DNA of 64,000 nucleotides from Dinoroseobacter sp049801095 (GCF_049801095.1 NZ_JBNAGH010000003.1:62001-126000); one strand, 5' to 3'; counted from the first letter of the stretch, positions 16,776 to 28,663 are shown. Notes: generated from the letters alone by a model not told the origin. Numbers and translations: made by a program.

Positions 16776-17970
16776 GACCCCAAAAGCGTTGGATGGGGTT
16801 CTGGTTCTGGACCTCTCACGCATTCTGGCGGGGCCGACCGCGACGCAAATGCTGGGCGATCTGGGCGCGACGGTGATCAAGATCGAAAACCCCAAAAGCG
16901 GGGGAGATGACACGCGCCGTTGGGGGCCGCCCTATGTCGAGACACCTGATGGCAAGTCTGATCTGAGCGCGTATTTCCTCGCGGCCAATCGCAACAAGTT
17001 CTCGGTTGCCGCCGATCTTTCGACGCCAGAGGGGCAGGCTCTCGTAAAACAGATCGCGTCACAGGCCGATATCCTGGTCGAGAATTACAAACCCGGCGGG
17101 TTGGCAAAATACGGGCTCGACTATCCGAGCTTGGCCGCCCTCAACCCGCGATTGGTCTATTGCTCGATCTCGGGGTTTGGTCAGACCGGACCGAACAAGG
17201 ACCGGCCAGGCTATGATCTGATGGCGCAGGGCTTTGGCGGGATCATGTCGATCACCGGCGATCCGGACGGGCCGCCCACAAAGGTGGGCGTCGGGATCGC
17301 GGATGTCATGTGCGGGATGTATGCCACGATCGGCATTCTCGCAGCACTTCGGCACGCCGAGGCGACGGGGGAAGGCCAGCAAATAGACCTCGCGCTGGTC
17401 GACAGTCAGATGGCCTGGTTGATCAACGAAGGCACCAATACGCTGGCCTCGGGCCGTGAGCCTGTACGCCGGGGCAACGCCCATCCCAACATTGTACCCT
17501 ACGATGTTTTTGCGACGGCGGACGGTCATATCATCCTTGCGGTGGGCAATGACGGTCAGTTTCAGGCCTTTTGTAACGCTATGCAGCGTGAGGATCTCGG
17601 TGCCGATCCGGATTTTGAAACAAATCTGCTGCGCATCGCGCACCGTGAGCGGCTGACACAGGCAATTTCTGCAACATTTGCCGCGCTTCCCTCGGAGGAG
17701 ATCCTAAAGCGTTTGCACGCAGCCGGCGTGCCCGCCGGCCCGATTCACACAATCCAGCAAGCCCTTTCATCGGACCAGGCCAAAGCGCGTGGCGCGGTCG
17801 TTCCTGTAAGCGCAGCAACGGTTTCTGGCCAGGTGGAGCTCTTGGGAAACCCGCTCAAATTCTCAAAAACGCCGGTGCACTACGCGAAGGCTCCGCCGCG
17901 ATTTGGTCAAGACACAGGCGCCGTCGACACGCTGCTGTCGAAGCACAGAAAACGCGGGAAATCACAATAA
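16762..17970 (+). CDS. Family III CoA-transferase (CaiB/BaiF)
   Basis: A 402-residue protein with the family start VLDLSRILAGPTATQMLGDL, the catalytic Asp at about residue 152 in RPGYDLMAQ and the NPRLVYCSISGFG segment. Such enzymes move CoA between carboxylic acids through an aspartyl-CoA thioester. The 14-bp overlap with the TPP enzyme suggests one pathway. Formyl-CoA transferase plus oxalyl-CoA decarboxylase is a known pairing of these two folds, but the upstream protein does not look like oxalyl-CoA decarboxylase. Two ATGs (16759, 16762) are possible. The substrate is unknown. Confidence 0.88.
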   Translation: MAHSETPKALDGVLVLDLSRILAGPTATQMLGDLGATVIKIENPKSGGDDTRRWGPPYVETPDGKSDLSAYFLAANRNKFSVAADLSTPEGQALVKQIASQADILVENYKPGGLAKYGLDYPSLAALNPRLVYCSISGFGQTGPNKDRPGYDLMAQGFGGIMSITGDPDGPPTKVGVGIADVMCGMYATIGILAALRHAEATGEGQQIDLALVDSQMAWLINEGTNTLASGREPVRRGNAHPNIVPYDVFATADGHIILAVGNDGQFQAFCNAMQREDLGADPDFETNLLRIAHRERLTQAISATFAALPSEEILKRLHAAGVPAGPIHTIQQALSSDQAKARGAVVPVSAATVSGQVELLGNPLKFSKTPVHYAKAPPRFGQDTGAVDTLLSKHRKRGKSQ

Positions 17971-18076
17971 TCTCAACTGTGTTCACACTCTCTCGTGGTC
18001 ACGGACAGGTGATGGGTCAACAGGCGTGAGCGTGAGCTATGCCGGTGCTGCCGAAGTGATTGTGAAAGGCCCCGGG

Positions 18077-19441
18077 ATGCAAACAGACCTGAGTACGAGC
18101 CGTGTGAGCTTGGATGACAAGACCGCTCTTGAGCATTGGAATGGTGTCATTCATGGCGTCCTGTGTCACGGCAGTGCGACAGGGGATCATCTCGATGCCT
18201 TGATCGCGCGCGCGCCTGATTTTGCCATGGCGCATGCGATGAAAGGGCTCGCCTGTTTGATGCTGGGACGGCGCGAGCTGATCAGCGTCGCGGAAGAGGC
18301 CAAGGACACGGCGAACGCAGCCTTGGCGCAGGGCGGCGCGACCAAGCGGGAACGGCTCTGGTGTTTGGCCTTGGAAGACTGGCTTGCCGGCCAGCCCTCC
18401 AGATCCATCGCGCGGATGGAAGAGGCGCTGCGCCTGAACCCGGCTGATACGATCAGCATGAAACTGTCCCATGGCATCCGCTTCATGCTGGGCGATCATC
18501 TCGGCATGCTGCGTTCGGTTGAGCGGACGATTGCGGCCTATGACGAAAACCACCCCCTGTATGGCTACGCCCTCGGCTGCCGTGCCTTCGCTCTCGAAGA
18601 GGTCGGGCGCTACGCAGAGGCGGAACAGACCGGGCGGCGCGGGCTAGACTTTGCCCGCGATGATGCGTGGGGCCTTCACGCGGTGGCCCATGTCTATGAC
18701 ATGACCCATCTCACAGGTCAGGGGATCGCGCTGATCGATAATTTCCCCGATGCCTGGTCGCATTGTAACAACTTCCGCTTCCATGTCTGGTGGCACAAAG
18801 CGCTTCTGCATCTGGACAAGGGCGAGATCGACACGGTTCTGGACCTCTACGACACCAAGATCCGCAATGAGAAGACCGATGATTATCGGGACTTCTCGAA
18901 TGCCAGCTCCCTTTTGGTGCGGTTGCAACTCGAAGGGATCAATGTGGGCGATCGTTGGGACGAACTCTCTGCCCTCGCAAAGAAACGCAGCGATGACGGC
19001 TGCCTCACCTTTGCGGATATGCACTACATGCTCGCGCTGATGGGAGACACGTCGGAAGCGGGCGCCGCGCGTCTGACCAAGCGGGTGATCGCTGCGGCAA
19101 AGACCGACGATGATGTCGGGTGCGTCATGGCCATGCCGGGGGTCTCGCTCTCGCAAGGGCTCGAAGCCTTTGGGGAGGCCGACTATGTCGGCGCCTTTGC
19201 CCATCTCAGTGCCGCGCAAACGAAGTTTCAGGTCATGGGGGGCAGCCATGCCCAACGCGACGTGTTCGAGCGTCTGACCATCGAAGCAGGGCTGCGCGCC
19301 GGTCGCCTGGATGAGACCGAACGGTTGCTCAAGGCGCGCACGGCGCTGCGCGGACACCGCGAGGACAGTTTCGCAGCCACACGCATGGCGCGGATCTCGG
19401 ATCTGCGCTCCGGTGACCCCTTGATGACTGCTGCCGAGTAA
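18077..19441 (+). CDS. Tetratricopeptide-repeat protein, TTC38 family
   Basis: A 454-residue soluble protein of helical repeats. The conserved core DDAWGLHAVAHVYDMT, followed by an aromatic segment with SHCNNFRFHVWWHKAL (about residues 195-235), is characteristic of the TTC38-like family found in bacteria and animals. No signal peptide is seen. The ATG at 18077 has AAAGG 7 nt upstream; a longer GTG start at 18027 lacks a ribosome site. It is 15 bp before opgC and probably cotranscribed with it. Its biochemical role is not known. Confidence 0.82.
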   Translation: MQTDLSTSRVSLDDKTALEHWNGVIHGVLCHGSATGDHLDALIARAPDFAMAHAMKGLACLMLGRRELISVAEEAKDTANAALAQGGATKRERLWCLALEDWLAGQPSRSIARMEEALRLNPADTISMKLSHGIRFMLGDHLGMLRSVERTIAAYDENHPLYGYALGCRAFALEEVGRYAEAEQTGRRGLDFARDDAWGLHAVAHVYDMTHLTGQGIALIDNFPDAWSHCNNFRFHVWWHKALLHLDKGEIDTVLDLYDTKIRNEKTDDYRDFSNASSLLVRLQLEGINVGDRWDELSALAKKRSDDGCLTFADMHYMLALMGDTSEAGAARLTKRVIAAAKTDDDVGCVMAMPGVSLSQGLEAFGEADYVGAFAHLSAAQTKFQVMGGSHAQRDVFERLTIEAGLRAGRLDETERLLKARTALRGHREDSFAATRMARISDLRSGDPLMTAAE

Positions 19442-19456
19442 GCGCGCCCCAAGACC

Positions 19457-20731
19457 ATGACTTCCACTGATGCATTTTCCATGTCCGCTGTGTCGGCTCC
19501 CCAGGCTGTGACCGCGCCGCGCCCCAAGAAAGAACGCGATCTGCGTCTGGATTTCTTCCGGGGCATTGCGATGTTCATCATTCTGTTTGCGCACACGCCC
19601 GGAAATCCATGGACGCTCTGGATCCCCGCCCGCTGGGGATTTTCCGACGCGACAGAGATGTTTGTCTTTTGCTCCGGCATGGCGAGCGCCATCGCCTTTG
19701 GCGCGACCTTTGATCGGGCCGGGATCTTCTTGGGGTCGATGCGCGTCGCCTACCGCATCTGGCAGGTCTATTGGGCGCATGTGGGGCTGTTTTTTGCGAC
19801 CGTCGCGCTGATGGTCTTTCTGACCGATCTCGATATCACGTCGCGAAACTACTGGGGCAACCTGAACCTCTGGATGCTCTTTGTCGAAAGCGAGATGTGG
19901 GACAATCCCAACATTCTGTTCAGCTTTATGACCCTGCAATGGGTGCCGAACCTGTTCGACATCCTGCCAATGTACATGGTTATCCTGGCGATGATGCCGG
20001 TCGTCATCATGCTGGCACGGGTGCACTTTGGGCTGGTTGTGGCGGCAAGCCTTTTGATGTGGCTGCTCGCGCAGCGCAGCCTGACCGAAGCCTTTGGGCT
20101 GCCCTACCTGAACTTCACCGCAGAGCCGTGGCTGGGCAATGACAATTGGCAGCGCCGCTGGTTCCTGAACCCGTTCGGCTGGCAGCTGATCTTCTTCACG
20201 GGCTTTGCCTTCATGCGCGGCTGGTTGCCCAAACCGCCGGTGACCGCCTGGCTGATTGCGCTGGCGGCGGCCCTTGTTCTGATCAACATCCCGTTCTCCA
20301 ACATTGGCGTGCGCGAGTTTGACTTTGAATTTGCCCGCGAGTGGCGGAGCGCGCACCGTCAATGGTTCTCGAAGACAGACTTCGGCGTCTTGCGCTTTGT
20401 ACAGTTCCTGGCGCTGGCTTATCTGGCCTGGGTGATCGCCGGGGACAAAGGCGCGCGCATCCGCGCCACGGCCAGCACACTCGGTCGGCTCTGGGCGCCG
20501 ATCCTGGCGCTCCTGCTGAAGGTCGGACAGCAATCGCTGGCGGTCTTCGTGGTCTCGATCATCGTAGGTCGTTTCAACGGTGTCGTGCTGGATCTTGTTG
20601 GCCGGAGCGCGATGACCGTCTTGCTCGTCAATCTCTTTGGCATGGCGCTTCTCGTGGCCACCGCCTATCTCGCCAGCTGGATGAAGTCCCAGCCTTGGCG
20701 CGTGAAGGGGGGCGTCAATGCTGCGGCGTGA
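19457..20731 (+). CDS. opgC: OpgC-type membrane acyltransferase (glucan succinylation)
   Basis: A 424-residue polytopic membrane protein with about ten hydrophobic helices. The OpgC/acyltransferase_3-like opening DLRLDFFRGIAMFIILFAHT is near residue 30, where the RxxDxxRG-type motif and a membrane His are found. OpgC members transfer succinyl groups to periplasmic glucans, giving them negative charge. Its 14-bp overlap with opgG supports that substrate. No clear Shine-Dalgarno is visible, so coupling with the TPR gene is likely; a downstream ATG at 19496 is an alternative. Confidence 0.88.
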   Translation: MTSTDAFSMSAVSAPQAVTAPRPKKERDLRLDFFRGIAMFIILFAHTPGNPWTLWIPARWGFSDATEMFVFCSGMASAIAFGATFDRAGIFLGSMRVAYRIWQVYWAHVGLFFATVALMVFLTDLDITSRNYWGNLNLWMLFVESEMWDNPNILFSFMTLQWVPNLFDILPMYMVILAMMPVVIMLARVHFGLVVAASLLMWLLAQRSLTEAFGLPYLNFTAEPWLGNDNWQRRWFLNPFGWQLIFFTGFAFMRGWLPKPPVTAWLIALAAALVLINIPFSNIGVREFDFEFAREWRSAHRQWFSKTDFGVLRFVQFLALAYLAWVIAGDKGARIRATASTLGRLWAPILALLLKVGQQSLAVFVVSIIVGRFNGVVLDLVGRSAMTVLLVNLFGMALLVATAYLASWMKSQPWRVKGGVNAAA

Positions 20732-22261
20732 GTTTGTCAGCGGTCTCGCGGCTCTGGTCGCCTCGCCCGTCTTTGCGCAAGACAGCAGCGCGGCGGCAGC
20801 CGCAGTTGAACCCGGTCTTCAACTGGTGGATGGGGACGGCACCCCGTTTGGGTCCGACACCGTGCTCGACATGGCGCGAAAGCTGGCCGCCTCACCTTAC
20901 GTGCCGCCCGCGCGCATCCCCGACGACTGGACCAAGATCGAGTACGAAGACTACGTGTCGATCTGGTTTGATGCGCGCAACGCGCTTTGGAATGGCAAAG
21001 CGGACACGCCCTTGCGGCTCGATGTCTTTTCGCCAGGGCTGTATTTTCCGACCCCTGTCGGCATCCATATCGTCGAAGATGGCGCCGCGCGCCCTCTGGC
21101 CTTTGATTTTGACGTCTTCGACAAGACCGATAAATTCCCCGACCTGCCCGTCGATGACACGCTGGGGTATTCCGGCCTGCGCCTGCGCGCGGAGCTTGAA
21201 AAACCCGGCATCTATCAGGAATTCGCAGTCTTTCAGGGCGCGAGTTACTTTCGGGCCATTGGGACAGGCGATATCTACGGCCTTTCGGCCCGGGGCTTGG
21301 CGATCGATACCGCCTCAACTGCGGGCGAGGAGTTCCCCGAGTTCCGGTCGTTCTGGGTCGAGAAGCCAGCGCCGGGATCCAGCACCTTTGTCGTCCATGC
21401 CTTGCTCGACAGCCCCAGCGCCGCAGGCGCATACCGGTTCGAGATCACCCATGGCCAGCCACAAGTGATGGAGATCACGGCGCATATCTTGCCGCGCCGC
21501 GATCTGAGCAATGTGGGCCTTGGCTGTCTGACGTCGATGTTCCAATACGACCAGACCAATCGCAATCGGTTCTCGGACTGGCGACCGGCCGTTCACGACA
21601 GTGACGGCCTGTTGATCAACAACGGCGCGGGCGAGACCATCTGGCGGCCACTGGCCAATCCCAAAACTCTGCAAATCAGCGCCTTTTTGGACAACAATCC
21701 CAAAGGGTTTGGCCTCATGCAGCGCGCACGGGAGTATCGCGATTTCGCCGATCTGCAAGCGCTTTACCACCGCCGGCCCTGTGGCTGGGTGGAGCCCATG
21801 GGCGATTGGGGCGCAGGGTCGGTCATCCTGGTTGAGATCCCGACACCGTCGGAGGTCTTTGACAATATCGTCTGCTACTGGCGCCCCAAAGAGGGGCTCG
21901 CCGCCGGGTCCGAGACGGTGTATCAATACCGGCTGACATGGGGTGCTGAGTGTTCTTACGGGGCTGGTCTGAGCGTTCTGAACACCATGATCGGCTCGGG
22001 CTTCGACAATCACGGGATCGTCGTTGCCATCGATTTTGAGAATGGCGTCAACGTGCCAGAAGACCTCACGGAGCTCGACATTCGGATCAACGCCAGCGCG
22101 GGCGCGCATTCCAATGGCATCGTGCAGCGGAACCCTGAGACGGGCGGTCCGCGGCTGGCCTTCACCTTCCACCCCGCCGATGAAACGCTGATCGAGTTTC
22201 GAGCCCAGCTCTACCACGCGGGCGCGCCGCTGACAGAAGTCTGGCTCTATCGGTGGACGGC

Positions 22262-22265
<4 letters not shown>
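20718..22265 (+). CDS. opgG: Periplasmic glucan biosynthesis protein OpgG
   Basis: A 515-residue periplasmic MdoG family protein. The start MLRREFVSGLAALVASPVFAQ is a short export signal with AxA-type cleavage near residue 21, and the arginine pair before it leaves Tat export possible. The long beta-sandwich domain carries family segments such as FSPGLYFPTP and YDQTNRNRFSDWRP. It acts on the glucan backbone made by OpgH, adding or modifying branches in the periplasm. It overlaps opgC upstream and opgH downstream by a few bases, so the three form a tight operon. Confidence 0.94.
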
Positions 22266-24130
<1,865 letters not shown>

Positions 24131-24148
<18 letters not shown>

Positions 24149-24424
24149 GGCGCGCAGCACCATCGCTGCGCCAAGCGCCAAGAGAGGCAGCGCAAAGGCG
24201 CGGTAGGTGATCTGCACGTTGAAGCCCAGATAGGACAGGAGGGACCCGTTGAAGAGTAGCAGGCTCTCTTCGATGCTGGCACCTTCAAACCCTGACGCCG
24301 CGTTGACGCCGAACTGCAGGACAAACAGCATGGCGGCCGCCGCGAGATACCCGATCACGCCCCATCTCAGTGGGATTGCAAAGGCGAGGCCAAGCGCCAG
24401 TACCGACATGCCAGCAACCAACAT
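24131..24424 (-). CDS. Small membrane protein of unknown function
   Basis: A 97-residue protein with three predicted hydrophobic helices (about 1-20, 23-42, 70-90) and a basic tail RASLRRD. It follows the esterase gene without a gap on the same strand and ends inside the opgH 3' end on the opposite strand. I do not recognise a family. The direct abutment with the esterase gene suggests cotranscription. Confidence 0.65.
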
Positions 24425-25258
24425 CTAGTCCAACCCTTCAAACCAATCGACAACGAGGTCGGGCCATGTCGCTGGGACCTGGTGTCCACCGGGAAAGATG
24501 GCCAACTCCAGCGCCGTGCCGGGATCGCACCTGTCCCAGGCCCGCCGCATATAGGGCCCGTCGGTGACAAAGCGATCGGCGCGCAGATGCACGCAGCCAT
24601 TGGTTTCACGCCAGATTCGCAGGGCATGAAAAATATCACCCTGCGCAAAAGCTTGTGGGTCGGTGATCGGCACGCGATTCACGACCCGACCCTCCAGGGG
24701 TACGGTTGTGTCAGTCCAACCATGGGTATGGATCATGCGCACCGGGCCCGCGCAGTCCTCGGGGTGCGGGCGCCAGAAGTTGCCACCGATAGGGGCGTAG
24801 GCGGCAAAGGCATCCGGGGACAGGCACGCCGCATAAGCCGCCATCGATCCGCCGATTGAGAAACCGCCGAGGATGACGCGGCTCGGTGGCAGGTCAAAAC
24901 GGGCAACGGCGTCGCCCTTCACGGCCTCGAGAAAGGCCACTTCCTCCGCTTGCGAAGGCGATGTGGGATGGAACCTCCAGGATCGGCCATTGCGTCCTTC
25001 GCGCGGAACGCCATCGGGTGCGATCACAGCATAGCCTCGCGCGAGAAATCCATCGACAACCCGAGCGTTGCGCAACGCGCCTTGGCCTGAGCCCCCCCAC
25101 CCATGCAGATACATGAGGGCCCCAATCGGGGCGCTCTCTTGTGGCATGGCGATGTAGTAATTTCGTGCGTCGACGGCGCATGGCGTATCCTGGGAGCACG
25201 CATCGGACGTGGTGCCAGTCAGGCCGAGCAACGCTGAAACGGCGAGGGCTCGGATCAT
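24425..25258 (-). CDS. Secreted alpha/beta-hydrolase of the PHB-depolymerase-like (LpqC) family
   Basis: A 277-residue protein with a signal peptide (cleavage near residue 20) and four or more cysteines typical of exported esterases. The catalytic triad is visible: S134 in GGFSIGG, D184 in GWTDTTVP and H260 in FPGGHQVP. The oxyanion loop is LHGWGGSGQ. The family hydrolyses polyester or feruloyl-type esters; the exact substrate is not readable. Its start overlaps the rhodanese stop (ATGA), making a small periplasmic operon. Confidence 0.87.
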   Translation of the reverse strand: MIRALAVSALLGLTGTTSDACSQDTPCAVDARNYYIAMPQESAPIGALMYLHGWGGSGQGALRNARVVDGFLARGYAVIAPDGVPREGRNGRSWRFHPTSPSQAEEVAFLEAVKGDAVARFDLPPSRVILGGFSIGGSMAAYAACLSPDAFAAYAPIGGNFWRPHPEDCAGPVRMIHTHGWTDTTVPLEGRVVNRVPITDPQAFAQGDIFHALRIWRETNGCVHLRADRFVTDGPYMRRAWDRCDPGTALELAIFPGGHQVPATWPDLVVDWFEGLD

Positions 25259-25698
25259 GGTTGCATGACTGGCAGGCCGCGCTTGAGCCAGCCGGGGCCT
25301 GCGAGAGAGCCCAGCATGCCCTCGGGCACGTCGATGATCGAGGTGATCCCGGCCGCCTCGAACATGCGCGTGACGCGCGCCGACCGCACACCCCGCATGC
25401 AGATCACGGCCACGGGCTGGGCGGGTGTGGCGCGTGCAGCCAGAACAGCCTCGAGAAAATCGTCGCGGCGCATGTCAATGCCGATGGACCCTTGGGGCAT
25501 CCCCGTTGCGTCCCATTCATCCGGGCGACGTATATCCACCAACAGGATCTCGCCCGACAACGCTGCTTCCAGCGCCTCGGGCGGAGACAGGACACGCGCA
25601 GTGTCAGCGCGCGCCAGATAGACTGTGCCAAAGGCCGCCGCCCCGCTCACCAGGGTGAGACCCCCAAGGATGAGGCAGGACCGGCGGGAAACCATCAT
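25255..25698 (-). CDS. Exported rhodanese-like domain protein
   Basis: A 147-residue protein with an N-terminal signal or anchor helix (about 9-28) and one rhodanese domain. The active-site loop ICMRGVRSAR contains the catalytic cysteine at residue 100, counting from the first of two adjacent Met codons. This fits a periplasmic sulfurtransferase or thiol-handling protein. It is located between a YHS-domain gene and the esterase gene on the same strand. The second ATG (25695) is equally possible. Confidence 0.87.
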   Translation of the reverse strand: MMVSRRSCLILGGLTLVSGAAAFGTVYLARADTARVLSPPEALEAALSGEILLVDIRRPDEWDATGMPQGSIGIDMRRDDFLEAVLAARATPAQPVAVICMRGVRSARVTRMFEAAGITSIIDVPEGMLGSLAGPGWLKRGLPVMQP

Positions 25699-25707
25699 GG
25701 CACGAAC

Positions 25708-26223
25708 TTACTTCAGAGGTGCAGCAGACGAAAAGCTCGGAATTGCGCGCGTGGAGGCCTCTTTGGGCTCAAGGCCGCTCCAATTGCCGTCGGCCAGGCT
25801 GATGTTCTGCGGGATATCCTCTTCCCAAAACCCCACCACGTTCTTGGTGATGTTCAGATAGAGCTTGCCGTCCACGATGCGCCAAAGGTTGGGGTTCGCA
25901 GGAACCTTGCCGCCTTTGGAGACACCATAGGCACAGTGGCCGTCAAACTGCGGCGCGTATTTTGCGGGCTCCTCAAGGAACAGATCGCGGTTGGCTTCGG
26001 TCGAAAAGGCAAAGGTCGCGCCGTTATACTCCGCCGTGATGTTCTGGTTCCCGGGGACCGCTTCTAGCTGGGCTGTGCCCACGGGCGACTGTTCAAGACC
26101 GAAATAGGCCACGACATCATAGCCGGACACCGCAAAGCCGGTCCCGTCGATATACTGGTCGCCGGCGAAGGCGAATGTGGCGGATGCGGCGATCGCCGCG
26201 ACAGAGGCAAAGAGAGTTTTCAT
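25708..26223 (-). CDS. Exported YHS-domain protein
   Basis: A 171-residue protein with a clear signal peptide (MKTLFASVAAIAAS, cleavage near AFA-G at residue 20). It contains a YHS-like fold: an AVSGYDVVAYF start, a YNGATFAFSTEANRDLFLEEPAKYAPQ-type core and a following GHCAYGVSKG. Family members bind metals or metal centres. The ATG at 26223 has AGGAG 7 nt upstream. It is the first gene of the leftward set YHS - rhodanese - esterase - membrane protein. Confidence 0.87.
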   Translation of the reverse strand: MKTLFASVAAIAASATFAFAGDQYIDGTGFAVSGYDVVAYFGLEQSPVGTAQLEAVPGNQNITAEYNGATFAFSTEANRDLFLEEPAKYAPQFDGHCAYGVSKGGKVPANPNLWRIVDGKLYLNITKNVVGFWEEDIPQNISLADGNWSGLEPKEASTRAIPSFSSAAPLK

Positions 26224-26461
26224 CGGGGGCTCCTGGGTTGGCAAGGTGATGGTGGCGGGACGTTACACAGAACATTCCGAGCGCGATATGCCCCCTCTCC
26301 AATGCGTGATCCGCCGTGTTCGAGAGTGTGGAAATTGAAATCTTTCACGCAGCTGCCGCGGTCTTTCGACGATCACGAACCGCGCACCAAAAGGTTATTT
26401 GTTGGTGTGAAGAGCGCCATGCTAGCGGTATGGGCCTCCCGTCACTGGGACACCGAGGGAC

Positions 26462-27379
26462 ATGAAAACACTCAAAAGATCATTGGTGGCAGCCCTAGCA
26501 GGGATCGCTTTGGCGCAAGGGATTGCACCGGCAGCCGCGGACAATTTCGACTCGCCCGAGATCCTGGTTCTCGGTGACAGCCAGTTGCCCTTTGGATCTG
26601 GCCCCGCCTTTGTCGAGTTTTTCTCGGACCTCGCAGCCTCGTGCAACGCAACGGCGACACAAGCTCTGGAATTGAAGAAACTCGGCGAGAGCCGGGTGGC
26701 GGCGATCGGTGTGCGTTCCACCTCTTTGCCAACATGGCTCACACGCAGCCGCAAAGGGAAATCGGCGCTGTGTGACGTCGATCCGAAATGGAACGTGAAT
26801 GCAGGGGCCTTCGGTGTCATCAACACCTCCGAAAACAAATACGTCCAAATCGGGCGTGGGGAAGCCTATCAGTTTTGCGAGCCGAACCAATCCGCCTTTG
26901 AGACAATGTTTCGGGCGGATTACTACACGCCGAAACTGACCCTGATGACGTTTCTGGGCAATTCCACCACCCGTTGGGCCAATAGCGTGGATGCGGCGAT
27001 TGAAGATGTGGATCGGCTGAACGCGCAACTGCCAGACGGCATGGGATGCATCTTCATGACCACGCAACCGGCCTACAAATCCAAGATCGTCGAACGCAGG
27101 AAACGGGCCCAAGACCACCTCGAATTCGCGTTTGAAGTGACGGGCAGCCAATGCAGTTTTGTCCCGGGGGCCACTGAGGCGACAATTGCCTCCCACCAGG
27201 GCAACGCATCCTTCTTTCGTCGCCGCGCCAACGGAACGGTCAAGGATCCGTTCCACCCCAACTTGAAGGCAGCCATGGCGTTCTTCGACCTCGAGCGCGA
27301 CGCAATCTGCTCGGCCGTTTTGGAGCAGACAACACGTATTCCAGCGATGGAAGAAATGACGGCGCAGATACTTCCGTAG
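26462..27379 (+). CDS. Secreted SGNH/GDSL-like hydrolase
   Basis: A 305-residue protein with a signal peptide ending near APAAA (residue 26). Block I is LGDSQ with candidate nucleophile S40. Block V is DPFHP with D262 and H265, completing a plausible Ser-Asp-His triad. Several cysteines (for example 54, 103, 141, 196) could form disulfides in the periplasm. Such proteins are often carbohydrate esterases or lipases. It is monocistronic and divergent from the YHS gene. Confidence 0.75.
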   Translation: MKTLKRSLVAALAGIALAQGIAPAAADNFDSPEILVLGDSQLPFGSGPAFVEFFSDLAASCNATATQALELKKLGESRVAAIGVRSTSLPTWLTRSRKGKSALCDVDPKWNVNAGAFGVINTSENKYVQIGRGEAYQFCEPNQSAFETMFRADYYTPKLTLMTFLGNSTTRWANSVDAAIEDVDRLNAQLPDGMGCIFMTTQPAYKSKIVERRKRAQDHLEFAFEVTGSQCSFVPGATEATIASHQGNASFFRRRANGTVKDPFHPNLKAAMAFFDLERDAICSAVLEQTTRIPAMEEMTAQILP

Positions 27380-28484
27380 TCTGTGCGCGTCGCAACCGGA
27401 GGCACTTTTGTGCGTCCCGCGACCGGTCTTATGCCCTGATTGCATACGCGAGGACTGCCCATCGCCGCGGATCCGGATGCCAATGCGGTGAGAAGGTCGT
27501 GCTTCCGCTCCATCCAACAGCTTGGAGGCTGCGGTTCAACGGAAACACCATCACAAGATGGCCGTCCTTGGGGTACCGGGACTTCCCATGCCGATCTCAC
27601 GATTTGATGGCGGACTACCGCGTCGAATAGGCGGGCGACTGGACTGACGAACAGATCGCAGCAGCTCGAGGGCGGGATGCGCGCCGGAAATCCTCTTGGC
27701 ATAAGCAGGCGCTGCCATCGCAGTCGGACCACACACCGCGCTCCGTCCCGCAGGGTGATTGGACGCTGCACCTATATAAACGAACGAAGATTTTGTTCCG
27801 AACAATAGTTGATCCAACATTGGAAAGGACAAGCAAAAGAACGCCCGCTCACCAACAACAACGAAGACCTCCAGCAATGCCTAGAAGAACGCGATCTGAA
27901 GATCGGCAAACGCGCCGCATCTGCGGCAAGCAAGACGCTCGGGAGCCGTACCGCTAGCAAAGCCGCGAATTGGGGGCGAGGTCTGCTCTGACACTGGTGC
28001 GAAGCAAGAAGGCAGCAAGTAAGAAGGCGGCCAGCGCGGCTTCAATAACACTCAGGAATCCACAGGCCATTAAAACAGCCAAGACAGCGGCGGGGTCCGC
28101 CTTGACGAGACGCCCGGGCGCTAGAGACAGAGTGACCTTTGAACGAAAGCACTTTAGCCACCCTAATTGCCCCGGAAATCGGCTAAGCCTCTATGATCTG
28201 GGTGACAAAGGTCTGCATTCGCGGCCCGTTCAGATTCCCGGCGCATCGCAGAGAATTCACGCTCTCCGCCATTGTTGCTTTTCGCTACCGTCGCGAAGCG
28301 CATACAACGATCATCTGATTTAGCAGCATCGATGGCCAGTGTTTCAGCATGTAGGCAGTCGCGACCGGCGCGGTAGACGTTCATGATTTAATGGATCACT
28401 GGAAGCTTGCGATGGGCTCAAATTGAGGTGCGAGCAAATGCAATCACCTGGAATGCTGACATCATGATGTAACATCGCCTTAAA
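27380..28484. other. Gene-poor interval between SGNH gene and tRNA-Thr
   Basis: About 1.1 kb without an intact gene. The base composition is lower in GC than the flanks, especially around 27780-27870 and 28380-28480. The middle holds a frameshifted repeat gene (27809-28125). The rest of both strands shows only short unrelated open frames. It looks like a site where foreign DNA entered and decayed beside a tRNA gene. Confidence 0.55.
27809..28125 (+). pseudogene. Frameshifted alanine/lysine-rich two-repeat gene
   Basis: One frame gives a start, then a KRAASAASKTLGSRTASKAA unit, and stops at 27991. The adjacent frame picks up as GARSALTL, followed by a second unit KKAASAASITLRNPQ ending AAGSALTR. 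Aligning the units shows that GARSALTL completes unit one exactly as AGSALTR completes unit two, so a single-base indel near 27960-27975 has split a tandem-repeat protein. Similar small repeat proteins occur in alphaproteobacteria, with no known function. Confidence 0.45.
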
Positions 28485-28559
<75 letters not shown>

Positions 28560-28663
28560 AGCCTGCGAAGTGACCTTCGCGATGGGCGGCTGATTACGCC
28601 CAAACGCAGAGCGGCGCAAGCGCAATCTGGACCCTTTTTTCCGGCTGCGATAAGACGTCCTGC

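Noticed and set aside
15171..16913. A 580-codon minus-strand frame opposite the TPP enzyme gene
   Set aside because: It is antisense to a well-supported TPP enzyme and lacks any motif.
15177..17970. Reading the TPP enzyme plus CoA-transferase as an oxalyl-CoA decarboxylase/formyl-CoA transferase pair
   Set aside because: The TPP enzyme lacks the oxalyl-CoA decarboxylase type N-terminus and motif layout; only the gene arrangement is similar.
18644..20533. A 629-codon minus-strand frame opposite the TPR and opgC genes
   Set aside because: It crosses two real genes antisense and has shadow-type composition.
27480..27780. A degenerate reading frame with a GDWTDEQIAAARGRDARRK-like stretch
   Set aside because: It is interrupted, has no recognisable family and could be chance; it is only mentioned as part of the gene-poor interval.
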